In this document: positions 1 to 6,984 of the stretch, piece by piece | How positions within the stretch are numbered: position 1 is the first letter of the stretch | Layout: each line of letters begins with the position of its first letter | Assembly (NCBI GenBank): GCA_031261765.1 | Contig: JAISJA010000090.1 | Span: forward strand, 1 to 11,932 | DNA from: Coriobacteriales bacterium | GTDB lineage: Bacteria; Actinomycetota; Coriobacteriia; Coriobacteriales; UBA8131 | DNA length: 11,932 bases | Direction: 5' to 3' | The notes under the pieces: model-generated | Told to the model about the DNA's origin: nothing | The model's database searches: none | What the model saw: the letters and a program-made list of their open reading frames with translations, nothing else | Program-made: the position numbers and the translations under genes

Positions 1-916
1 ATACGCAGAACACAAGTGACAACGCCGATATGCCCACGACAAGCCAGGTCTGATGACCAACTAGCTTGAAGCGCACGCGCGACACGAGGTTCTCTACGAA
101 CGAACAGATTAAGAACACGACGGCCAGTTTTATGACGTAGAACACCAGGCCGAGTAAAAGCGACAACGGTTGCATGTCAACCGCGGAGCCAAACGGTATG
201 AACACGGCTATGAACAGGCTGGCCACGACTATCTGCTTCAGCGTCATGCCGACCTTCATGGTCGCGAGCGACGGGCCGCTGTATTCCTGCAATGGTCCTT
301 CCTGTATCTCCTGTTCGGCCTCCGCCAGGTCGTATGGCAGCTTGCCCATCTCTATATAGCAGGCGACCGCGAACGCGACGGCGGCGACCACCATGGCCAC
401 CGGGCAGCTTGACGTGAAGCTGCCGACCTCTGAACCTATGATGCCTATGTTCGTGGAACCGCAGGCAAGCGCCGCCACGAACAGCGACAGCATTAACGCC
501 GGCTCAACAAGGACGCCTATAAGCAGTTCTCGTATACCGCCGGTACCGGCATAGGCGCCAGAGGTGTCTATGGAGGCCAGCGAGAAGAAGAACCTTGGCA
601 GCGCAAGCAGGTACACGATGAGTATCGCGTCCGCGAGCGGCGGTATTGGGCTTTCCCTCGTTATTATCGGCAGACCTAATAATATGACCAACATGCAGCC
701 AACATATAAAAGCGGCATGAAACGATGCACGAAGCTGGTGTCTTTAGAAGAGACGTCCTGCCTCTTAAGCAGTTTCACGATGTCGTAGTAGTCCTGCAAC
801 ACCGGAGGTCCCTGACGGGTCTGCATCTTCGCGGTGATCCAGCGCGCGGTACCGGAGATGAGCGGTGCTACGGCTACGAGCAAGACCATTTGTACGATTG
901 CGATTACGATTTCCAT
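1..916 (-). CDS. hyfC: Hydrogenase-4 / formate hydrogenlyase membrane subunit C (NuoH/HycD-like), 3' end outside window
   Basis: Integral membrane subunit of the Hyf formate hydrogenlyase complex, homologous to complex I NuoH and to HycD; it anchors the peripheral hydrogenase arm to the membrane. I translated 305 residues from the ATG at 916. They align by eye along nearly their whole length with E. coli HyfC as I remember it (about 315 residues), so only some ten residues are missing. Clear signatures are the N-terminal RQGPPVLQDYYDI..KLLKRQ segment (residues 34-52), the RFFFSLASIDTSGAYAG segment (108-124), and EMGKLPYDLAEAEQEIQEG (189-207), the acidic loop typical of NuoH-like proteins. The rest is mostly hydrophobic helices. 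The ribosome binding site AGGAGG overlaps the hyfB stop, and the gap to hyfB is 10 bp, so the genes are co-transcribed and probably translationally coupled. Confidence 0.93.
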   Translation of the reverse strand, partial: MEIVIAIVQMVLLVAVAPLISGTARWITAKMQTRQGPPVLQDYYDIVKLLKRQDVSSKDTSFVHRFMPLLYVGCMLVILLGLPIITRESPIPPLADAILIVYLLALPRFFFSLASIDTSGAYAGTGGIRELLIGVLVEPALMLSLFVAALACGSTNIGIIGSEVGSFTSSCPVAMVVAAVAFAVACYIEMGKLPYDLAEAEQEIQEGPLQEYSGPSLATMKVGMTLKQIVVASLFIAVFIPFGSAVDMQPLSLLLGLVFYVIKLAVVFLICSFVENLVSRVRFKLVGHQTWLVVGISALSLVFCV

Positions 917-926
917 AGCACACCTC

Positions 927-2945
927 CTAGTGTATTATCCATATGAGGATAAGGAACACGACCAGCGCACCGACTATGTAAAGAAGGTAGATGCGGAAGT
1001 CGCCTCCCTCTATCGCTCTTGACTTGTTTGCCAACCACTGCACGAACCTGACCACCGGAGCCACAAGGCCCTTGTCGCCAAACGACTGCGCTTTGTCTGT
1101 GCCGCGCACCGTTTTGTCAAACGCGCGAACGAACGCGCCTTTACTGCTGACCAACTTCGCTCGCATCGCGTAAACCGGATGCATGAACAGGTCGGTGGTA
1201 GAGGCGAACGTTGACGCGATGGGCGGCATTTGGGCGTCCGGCAGATAGCCGCAGTCCCATGGGTCGCGGTCTTTCGCGGCGCCACCGCTTGAGAGTATCG
1301 CCTTTATGGCGAACGGAAGCAGTATGGCGGCGATGAGCAATATAGTGAGCAACGGCGTGGATATGATACTTCCCATGTCAGGGTTCATAAGAAGTATGCC
1401 TGCCGCGGCCGGCGCGCCAGCGGGCGCCGCCAATATGCTGGTAGCCGCCTGTTGTAGCACCGGCACTATAAGCGGCGCGCATACGCCAAGCAACACGCAT
1501 ATAGCAGCCAGTATTATCATCGCGAGCTTCATAGTGAAAGGTTGCTCTTTGGCCTCAGCCGCTTCCTTGGAACGCGGCGTAGACAAGAACGTGACGCCGT
1601 ATGCCTTTACGAAGCAGGCGACCGCCAGCGCACCGGTTATGGCAAGCGCTACGACCGCCAGGGCCAAAATGAGCTTTATGAGCACGTCTCCGCTCATGGC
1701 TGCGGTAATCATCGACTGGTACGTGAACCACTCTGAGACGAAACCGTTAAGCGGCGGTATCGCCGATATCGCGAGCGATCCTATAAGGAAGCACATGGCC
1801 GTTACGGGCATTGCCTTCGCAAGCCCGCCAAGAACGTTCATGTTGCGCGTACCGGTTGCCTTAAGCACGGAGCCCGCGCCAAGGAACAACAAGCCTTTGA
1901 ACATTGCGTGGTTTATAAGGTGGTATAGCCCCGCGAGAAGTCCGAGCACGGCGATGGCCGGTTGGTTCACGGACACGCCTATGAACGCGACGCCCACGCC
2001 AAGTAATATTATGCCTATGTTCTCTACGGAGTGATACGCCAGGAGCTTCTTTATGTCATGTTCCTGCAGCGCGTACGCGACGCCCAGCACGGAGGATATG
2101 GCTCCTATGAGCACCACTATGATGCCCCACCACATCTCCTGCCCGCTTGCGGCAAGTATGTCAAGGCCTACCTTGATGATACCGAAGACGCCTATCTTTA
2201 TCATGCCGCCGCTCATAAGCGCGGACACGTTTGAAGGCGCAGCGGGGTGCGCTTGCGGTAGCCACGAATGCAGCGGTATGATACCGGCCTTGCATCCGAA
2301 ACCGAAGAATATGAGCAGGAATATTATCGAGGCCGTCACCGGTGTGAACACGTGCATACGCCATACCGAGAAGTCGAAGCTGCCGGTCTGCATGAACATG
2401 ATGAAGAACGCTATCATGATGAGCATGAATCCGGCGTGCGCCATGACCAGGTACATGAAGCCACCTTTTATGGCGGCCTTGTTCTGCTCGAATATGACCA
2501 GGAAATACGAAGTCAGCGACATCATCTCGAAGAACACCAGGAACCAGAAACCGTTGTCGGACACCACTAAGATGTCCATGGAAGCAATGAACAGGTTCAT
2601 GAAGAAACAAAGGACGCCTATGCCGCGGCCCTTGTATTCATCGAAATATGATACGCCGTATATCCAGGACACAAGCGCCAGAACAGAAAGGACGCATAGC
2701 AATATGCCCGATAACGGGTTGAACAACATGCTGAACGAAGCAAAACTGAACGGCGTTGCGAAAGCCGCCGTTTGTGCGGGGCCCAAAATGGACATAGCCC
2801 CGGAGCATAACGCGAGTATGGCTGCCACGGCGCCGAAAAGGCAACCGAAGCCCTTGGCCACGCGCTCGGCCTTACCCAGCACAAGCGAACCCACGGCACC
2901 AACGAGGGCACATATAAGTGATATGCAGAATAAAGTCGCAACCAT
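927..2945 (-). CDS. hyfB: Hydrogenase-4 / formate hydrogenlyase antiporter-like membrane subunit B
   Basis: Large polytopic membrane subunit related to NuoL/NuoM/MrpA-type antiporter subunits (HycC/HyfB), thought to couple H2 formation to ion movement. The open frame extends up to 3032, but I place the start at the ATG at 2945. It has a GGGGAGGG ribosome binding site just upstream, and it gives 672 residues, the length of E. coli HyfB as I recall it. Antiporter landmarks are visible: the FFEMMSL segment with Glu140, and the GFGCKAGIIPLHSWLPQAHP segment (about 215-234) with Lys219. A long C-terminal part includes DPWDCGYLPD and ends in GGDFRIYLLY plus a last hydrophobic helix, as in HyfB. It sits 1 bp after the hyfA stop. 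Its length and C-terminal extension fit HyfB/HycC better than a true Mrp or Nuo subunit. Confidence 0.95.
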   Translation of the reverse strand: MVATLFCISLICALVGAVGSLVLGKAERVAKGFGCLFGAVAAILALCSGAMSILGPAQTAAFATPFSFASFSMLFNPLSGILLCVLSVLALVSWIYGVSYFDEYKGRGIGVLCFFMNLFIASMDILVVSDNGFWFLVFFEMMSLTSYFLVIFEQNKAAIKGGFMYLVMAHAGFMLIMIAFFIMFMQTGSFDFSVWRMHVFTPVTASIIFLLIFFGFGCKAGIIPLHSWLPQAHPAAPSNVSALMSGGMIKIGVFGIIKVGLDILAASGQEMWWGIIVVLIGAISSVLGVAYALQEHDIKKLLAYHSVENIGIILLGVGVAFIGVSVNQPAIAVLGLLAGLYHLINHAMFKGLLFLGAGSVLKATGTRNMNVLGGLAKAMPVTAMCFLIGSLAISAIPPLNGFVSEWFTYQSMITAAMSGDVLIKLILALAVVALAITGALAVACFVKAYGVTFLSTPRSKEAAEAKEQPFTMKLAMIILAAICVLLGVCAPLIVPVLQQAATSILAAPAGAPAAAGILLMNPDMGSIISTPLLTILLIAAILLPFAIKAILSSGGAAKDRDPWDCGYLPDAQMPPIASTFASTTDLFMHPVYAMRAKLVSSKGAFVRAFDKTVRGTDKAQSFGDKGLVAPVVRFVQWLANKSRAIEGGDFRIYLLYIVGALVVFLILIWIIH

Positions 2946-2946
2946 A

Positions 2947-3537
2947 TCAAGCCCTCCCCTCAATGCGTGAGCGACTGCTTTTCGCATCCGCGAGTCCCTC
3001 TGCGGCCGCGGCGCGCTTGACACGTGTGTCACTGTCTATGGACTTGCCGTCCACAAGGCTTAACGCCGCCGTTGGGCAGGCGGCCACACATGCAGGGCCG
3101 TTTGGGTCGTGCTCGCAAAGGTCACACTTGACGGCACACGTCTTTACCCCTATCTCCCAGCGCAATAACGTTGATAAAGACGACGGGTATGTTGGAGTGC
3201 CAAAGCTTACTCCGGCAACGCCCGCACCGGACGTACCGGACGGATGGATAGCGCCGAACGGACAGGCGATAGCACAAAGTTTGCAGCCAATACAGATTTG
3301 CTCATTCACTACTACGCTATCGTTTCTCTTCTCGATAGCGTTAACCGGGCACACGCTTAAACATGGGGCACCTTCGCAATGGTGGCACGTAACGGCGGCC
3401 GAGATCTCGCGGGTCTGCGCCAGCTCCAAACGCGGAGTTGACTGAAGGCCCGCTTTCACGTGGCTTTCGCTGCATGCGGCCTGGCAGGTGCCGCATCCAA
3501 TACATTTGTCCGGCTCTATTGAGATAAATCTATTCAT
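2947..3537 (-). CDS. hyfA: HyfA/HycB-like electron-transfer protein with four 4Fe-4S clusters
   Basis: Small polyferredoxin that passes electrons between formate dehydrogenase H and the hydrogenase arm. The ATG at 3537 (196 residues) is preferred over 3579. It is preceded by GGGGAG four bases away, and the protein then begins MNRFISIEPDKCIGCGTC, as HyfA, HycB and HydN do. Sixteen cysteines fall into four groups: C12/15/18/22, C51/54/59/63, C82/85/88/92 and C138/141/150/154. Typical phrases are CHHCEGAPC, CPVNAI, CKLCAIACPFGAI and KCDLCEHDPNGPAC. The stop lies 1 bp before the hyfB start. The 270-bp leader upstream holds competing hairpins that could tune its expression relative to fdhF. HycB and HydN are the alternative names; position next to hyfB and length favour HyfA. 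Confidence 0.92.
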   Translation of the reverse strand: MNRFISIEPDKCIGCGTCQAACSESHVKAGLQSTPRLELAQTREISAAVTCHHCEGAPCLSVCPVNAIEKRNDSVVVNEQICIGCKLCAIACPFGAIHPSGTSGAGVAGVSFGTPTYPSSLSTLLRWEIGVKTCAVKCDLCEHDPNGPACVAACPTAALSLVDGKSIDSDTRVKRAAAAEGLADAKSSRSRIEGRA

Positions 3538-3807
3538 GATCTCCCCTAGTGGGTTACAGATTAAAAGCCCCTCACGCAAGGGGCGAATGCGCTTCGCCCC
3601 TTGCGAAAACGTGTGGGAAACCGCCTGAGATACGGGATTTTTTGGCAGAAACCTTATGTTGACCTATTGTTGTATTGCTATAATGCGACGCTATTATAAT
3701 CGCAAGCAATGACCAGCAACAACAACGGCAGTGCGGTCTCCCTCACACGTCTTATATGCAACTTTCACGCAACACCCCTTACGCGAAAGGCCCTTGATCA
3801 TCTCCCC
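3538..3807. other. 270-bp gap between fdhF and hyfA
   Basis: No credible gene is seen here. From the fdhF side it holds a fairly plain stretch (3720-3807), then an AT-rich patch with TATAAT matches (minus strand 3693-3698; plus strand 3679-3684 and 3695-3700), then the hairpin pair near hyfA. The minus-strand TATAAT could be an internal promoter for hyfABC, but the hexamer 17-18 bases upstream (TGTTGC or TTGTTG) is a poor -35 box. I see no clear terminator straight after fdhF. Confidence 0.5.
3563..3605 (-). promoter_or_regulatory. Two mutually exclusive hairpins in the fdhF-hyfA gap: attenuator candidate
   Basis: A perfect 13-bp inverted repeat, CGCAAGGGGCGAA / TTCGCCCCTTGCG, lies at 3575-3587 and 3593-3605 with a 5-base loop. 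In the minus-strand transcript its second arm also supplies GCCCCT (3579-3584), which can instead pair with AGGGGC (3567-3572). That forms a 6-bp GC-rich hairpin followed at once by TTTTAATCT, the layout of a weak intrinsic terminator. Only one of the two structures can form. The HyfA ribosome binding site (AGGGGAG) lies about 20 bases downstream and could also pair with the CCCCT strand. The pairing is seen directly; a regulatory role is inference. Confidence 0.5.
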
Positions 3808-6030
3808 TTAGACTATAGCCGGCTCCTTTTCTGCGTCCAGGATAGCCTGCGCGGACTCTACTACGTCTTGCGCCGAAGCCTCGTCTGCAAGCGTCTTCTT
3901 AAGCTCTGCGTAAGTGGTCTGCAGGTTCTGCTCCGCCCACTTCTGGTCAGGTATTGCGTCTACCTGGCAGGCGCTGAACTTATCCTCGGGCGTACCCGAA
4001 AGCGGGTCCACGTGATGTATGGTAAGCGCGTTGCACTTGCCTATCCACCACTGATACGTCATGTAGACGCTGCCCTTGTTTATGCGCTCGTCAACGCTGG
4101 CACGGCTCATTACCTTGCCACGGCGTGAGTAAATGTATACAAGGTCGTCTTGCTCTATGCCGCGTGCCGCCGCGTCGTCAGGGTTGATGTGGACATATCC
4201 TGGCTCGTCTGCCAGAAGTGCGAGCGTACGGCAGTTGCCTGTCATGGTACGCGCTGAATAATGCCCGACTTCGCGCACCGTGCAGAGTATCAGCGGATAC
4301 TCGTCATCGGGTTGCTCTGTCGCGGGCTCGTACTCGGCCGCCCAAAGGACCGCCTTGTGGTCCGGCGTAGTGAAGTTACCGCCAGGATACAGCGTTGGGC
4401 TACCGTGCTCGCTGTCCATGTCAGGTATGGGCCACTGGCAATAGCCAAGGCCTTCCATCTTCTCGTAAGTAGCGCCGTAGAAGTTCGGGCAAAGCGAACG
4501 AAGCTCGTCCCAGATCTCCTTCGTGTTCTCATAGTGCATCGGATAACCCATGCGCGTTGACATCTCGGCGAAGATCTGCCAATCGTGCTTGCACTCGCCC
4601 TTTGGCGGAACGGCCGCCGTGAAGTGCTGGAAGCTGCGGTCTGAGGCCGTGTAAACGCCCTCGTGCTCGCCCCAGGACGTTGCCGGGAATATGACGTCTG
4701 CGTACTGGCAGGTCTGGTTCATGAATATATCCTGGCAGATAAGGAAGTCGATGTTCTTCATCGTCTCTATCATGTCGTTGGCGTCCGGCTCTGACTGCAC
4801 GGGGTCTTCTCCGTAATTGTACAGAGCGCGTATGTAGCCGTTCTTAACGCCGTCCGGAATATCCGTAAGCATGTAGCCTTCATGGTCTGAAAGCTGCTCT
4901 ACGGGAATGTTCCACGCCTTAGCGAACTTCTTGCGCGCCTTCGGGTCCACGACCTTCTGGTATCCGGGGAACATGTTTGGCAACATGCCCATGTCGCAAG
5001 AGCCCTGTACGTTGTTCTGTCCACGTACCGGCGCCAGGCCTGACTTGTCGCGGCCAATATGGTTCGTCGTGCATGCGATTGCGGCCATCTGGCGTATCGT
5101 GTGCACGCCCTGGCGTTGTTGTGTAACGCCCATGCCCCAGCAGATGATAGCGTCTTTGGACTTGCCGTACATACGCGCGGCCTGACGGAACGTCTCGGGG
5201 TCTATACCCGTTATGTCAGCGACATACTCTGGCGTGTATTTCATCATCTTCTCGGCCCATTCGTCATAACCGTTTGTATGAGCGTCAATGAAGTCCTTGT
5301 CTATCATACCCTCTGTGATAAGCACGTTCGCGAACGCGTTCATGAACGCGAGGTTGCAACCGTTGTTTATCTGCATGTAGATGTCAGCTATACGGGCGGT
5401 CTCTATAACGCGTGGGTCTGCTACAATAATCTTCGCGCCACGTTCTTTCGCTTTAACGATGCGGCGTGAGACTATGGGGTGGGATGCCGACGGGTTATAT
5501 CCAAACAGGAATATGCAATCCGTTTGTTCCATATTAGGTATGGAGACCGTCATCCCACCACTTCCTACGGAACTCATGAGCCCGTTAATGGATGGGCTGT
5601 GGCACGTACGCGCGCAGTTATCCACGTTGTTCGTGCCAAGGCAGGCGCGCGTGAACTTCTGCATCACGAAGTTGGCCTCGTTGCCGCCGCCACGGCTTGA
5701 GCCCGTGGTGTAAATCGCGTCAGCGCCGTACTTGTCTTTGATCTCAGTAAGGCGCTTCGCCGCGAAGTCCAGGGCCTCGTCCCAGCTTACACGCTCAAGC
5801 TTCCCGCCGTCCTTCGCCTTCGTGCGACGGATCATCGGGTGGTATATACGTGGCGTTAGGATCTTCGTATCGTTTATGAAATCATAGCCAGTCATGCCCT
5901 TAAGGCATAGTTCGCCTTCATTGGTAACACCGTTCAACGCCTCTGTGCCAACGACTTTCTCGCCCTCGACCAAAAGATTGAACTTGCAACCGGCCCCGCA
6001 GTAGGGGCATACAACCATATGCTTTTCCAC
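3808..6030 (-). CDS. fdhF: Formate dehydrogenase H, molybdopterin catalytic subunit, cysteine (non-selenium) form
   Basis: Oxidises formate to CO2 in the cytoplasm and feeds electrons to the hydrogenlyase complex. Near full-length likeness to E. coli FdhF (715 residues) is visible. With the GTG start at 6030 the protein has 740 residues, and the cluster ligands fall at C8, C11, C15 and C42 with K44, the E. coli numbering. That start has AAGGAGG six bases upstream, whereas the in-frame GTG at 6045 has none. The active-site motif reads NNVDNCARTCHSPS, with Cys143 (codon TGC) where E. coli has Sec140, followed by the conserved His. Other family marks are GVTQ.RQGV, VRGQNNVQGSCDMG, SWGEHEGVY, STRMGYPMHYENT, TVREVGHYSARTMTGNC and MTYQWWIG. 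Only 15 bp separate it from hydN. The C-terminal tail is slightly longer than in E. coli. Confidence 0.96.
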   Translation of the reverse strand: MEKHMVVCPYCGAGCKFNLLVEGEKVVGTEALNGVTNEGELCLKGMTGYDFINDTKILTPRIYHPMIRRTKAKDGGKLERVSWDEALDFAAKRLTEIKDKYGADAIYTTGSSRGGGNEANFVMQKFTRACLGTNNVDNCARTCHSPSINGLMSSVGSGGMTVSIPNMEQTDCIFLFGYNPSASHPIVSRRIVKAKERGAKIIVADPRVIETARIADIYMQINNGCNLAFMNAFANVLITEGMIDKDFIDAHTNGYDEWAEKMMKYTPEYVADITGIDPETFRQAARMYGKSKDAIICWGMGVTQQRQGVHTIRQMAAIACTTNHIGRDKSGLAPVRGQNNVQGSCDMGMLPNMFPGYQKVVDPKARKKFAKAWNIPVEQLSDHEGYMLTDIPDGVKNGYIRALYNYGEDPVQSEPDANDMIETMKNIDFLICQDIFMNQTCQYADVIFPATSWGEHEGVYTASDRSFQHFTAAVPPKGECKHDWQIFAEMSTRMGYPMHYENTKEIWDELRSLCPNFYGATYEKMEGLGYCQWPIPDMDSEHGSPTLYPGGNFTTPDHKAVLWAAEYEPATEQPDDEYPLILCTVREVGHYSARTMTGNCRTLALLADEPGYVHINPDDAAARGIEQDDLVYIYSRRGKVMSRASVDERINKGSVYMTYQWWIGKCNALTIHHVDPLSGTPEDKFSACQVDAIPDQKWAEQNLQTTYAELKKTLADEASAQDVVESAQAILDAEKEPAIV

Positions 6031-6045
6031 TGTTACCTCCTTCAC

Positions 6046-6600
6046 TTAACTTGTCAGTACCGCGTTAAGCGGAACGCTTGAAACAGAGCTTTCCGCGGCC
6101 GCGACACGTTTTTGCCTGATGTCTTGTTCAAGGTTGCTCTCGTCAACGAGCCTGAGCGCGTTGGTTGGGCATGCCTGTATGCATACGGGACCTTCCTCAC
6201 GGTCGTAGCAAAGGTCGCATTTCAACAGGTTCGCCTTCGGCTTATCGCCTATAACGACGTCGCCTATACGATATTCTTGCGTGCTTGCATATACGTCAAC
6301 GGCTCCGTACGGGCATGCCATGACACAGCCACGGCAGCCTATGCAAAGGCTTTGGCGCACGCCTACACGTGTTCCGTCAAAGAAAAGGGCGCCCTCAGGG
6401 CAAGCGTTCACACAAGGCGCGTCCACGCAGTGATGGCATACGATTGGTGCCGATATCGAGAGCGTTGTGACAAGGCTAAGACGCGGTGCGGCTACGTCCC
6501 CTGCGACATCATGTTTTTCGATACAAGCTGCCATACAGGTCTTGCAACCGATGCAACGACCTGGGTCAGCTGTAACGAACAGTGTGCCCATTGTACTCAT
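6046..6600 (-). CDS. hydN: HydN-like electron-transfer ferredoxin with four 4Fe-4S clusters
   Basis: Polyferredoxin (184 residues) expected to carry electrons from FdhF. Cysteine groups are C16/19/22/26, C55/58/63/67, C86/89/92/96 and C128/131/140/144, enough for four clusters. The spacing and phrases (CIGCKTCMAAC, CHHCVDAPC, CIGCRGCVMACPYGA, KCDLCYDREEGPVC, CPTNAL) match the HydN/HycB/HyfA family. It lies immediately before fdhF, like HydN near formate dehydrogenase functions in enterobacteria, and it is distinct in sequence from the second family member, HyfA, in the same operon. The ATG at 6600 is chosen because GGAGGAG sits just upstream; a second ATG at 6591 is further from it. The start overlaps the stop of a possible 51-residue ORF by ATGA. 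Whether it serves FdhF directly or acts in maturation cannot be told from sequence. Confidence 0.88.
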   Translation of the reverse strand: MSTMGTLFVTADPGRCIGCKTCMAACIEKHDVAGDVAAPRLSLVTTLSISAPIVCHHCVDAPCVNACPEGALFFDGTRVGVRQSLCIGCRGCVMACPYGAVDVYASTQEYRIGDVVIGDKPKANLLKCDLCYDREEGPVCIQACPTNALRLVDESNLEQDIRQKRVAAAESSVSSVPLNAVLTS

Positions 6601-6752
6601 AACTCCTCCGTTCTTTCTTCCAAGAGTTCTTTCAAATCCTCCGATAAAAACAATACTTCTAACACTACTGACGAGTGGTCGAAGCGCCTTGAAGCGATGG
6701 CCCCGCCCGACAGTCCTACATGGTATCTTGGCTTACTTCCGCCCCCTTCCAC
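6597..6752 (-). CDS. Possible small protein (51 residues) at the head of the formate hydrogenlyase operon
   Basis: An open frame from GTG at 6752 to TGA at 6597-6599, whose stop overlaps the hydN ATG in the classic ATGA pattern. An in-frame TAA directly precedes the GTG. The predicted peptide has a glycine-rich start, a middle containing YHVGLSGGAIASRRFD, and a hydrophobic-to-acidic tail (VVLEVLFLSEDLKELLEERTEEL region) that would form an amphipathic helix. I do not recognise a family. In favour: position between the promoter and hydN, the ATGA overlap, and protein-like composition. Against: a GTG start with no evident ribosome binding site, short length, and an antisense frame that is also open. 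It could be an uncharacterised operon leader protein or just open leader RNA. Confidence 0.33.
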   Translation of the reverse strand: MEGGGSKPRYHVGLSGGAIASRRFDHSSVVLEVLFLSEDLKELLEERTEEL

Positions 6753-6790
6753 TTATGACAATCAGGTTACAGTTCGTCGAAGATGCGTTT

Positions 6791-6818
6791 ATCATATATC
6801 TTCAAAATCGTTTGTCAA
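6791..6818 (-). promoter_or_regulatory. Sigma70-type promoter of the hydN-fdhF-hyf operon
   Basis: On the minus strand TTGACA (6813-6818) is followed after 16 bp by TATGAT (6791-6796): a perfect -35 and a five-of-six -10. Transcription would begin near 6784, leaving a leader of about 180 bases before hydN. I see no sigma54 -24/-12 motif here, in contrast to the FhlA/sigma54 control of E. coli formate hydrogenlyase. Confidence 0.68.
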
Positions 6819-6932
6819 GCGAGAATCGTAAATTTCATAAAAAAATTTTTAAGCGGGAAACATGGCCGTTTTACTGGTGTTTTGAGGTTTCAGTCACCCG
6901 TTTTCCGCACAGGTTTTCTGGACCTGAAAATA

Positions 6933-6961
6933 TTGTTCATAAGAATTTTATGTGTTACAAT
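6933..6961 (+). promoter_or_regulatory. Promoter of the toxin-antitoxin operon (extended -10)
   Basis: TTGTTC (6933-6938), a 17-bp spacer, then TACAAT (6956-6961) with TGT directly upstream, giving an extended -10. It lies 24 bases before the antitoxin ATG and points the right way. Confidence 0.55.
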
Positions 6962-6964
6962 TGT
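6938..6964. promoter_or_regulatory. Palindromes over the toxin-antitoxin promoter: operator candidates
   Basis: Two small inverted repeats overlap the promoter. CATAA-gaatt-TTATG (6938-6952) fills the -35/-10 spacer, and the perfect 8-bp palindrome ACAATTGT (6957-6964) covers the -10. RelB-type ribbon-helix-helix antitoxins usually repress their own promoter through such sites. Binding here is inferred. Confidence 0.4.
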
Positions 6965-6984
6965 CATACGAAGGGAGTGGTTTT

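Larger units (their letters stand above)
6601..6984. other. Divergent intergenic region between hydN and the toxin-antitoxin operon
   Basis: This 384-bp stretch has no gene large enough to be certain. It holds the hydN operon leader with its possible small ORF (6597-6752), the minus-strand promoter (6791-6818), an AT-rich block near 6828-6851, and the plus-strand promoter and palindromes of the toxin-antitoxin pair (6933-6964). Confidence 0.7.

Noticed and set aside
1306..2970. Long plus-strand open frames opposite hyfB
   Set aside because: They are antisense shadows of hyfB, which has a clear full-length family match; their peptides are Met/Ala/Pro-rich with no recognisable domain.
2946..3032. 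N-terminal extension of hyfB starting at 3032
   Set aside because: It overlaps the coding end of hyfA, and the ATG at 2945 has a strong ribosome binding site and gives the family length.
3659..3684. Plus-strand promoter TTGACC ... TATAAT
   Set aside because: The spacer is only 14 bp and it would run antisense into the end of fdhF with no gene to express.
3703..3720. Sigma54-like GG/GC motif on the minus strand before hyfA
   Set aside because: GG and GC are separated by 9 rather than 10 bases, and the other consensus positions are poor.
5602..5604. Selenocysteine TGA in fdhF
   Set aside because: The codon is TGC, so no recoding or SECIS element is needed.
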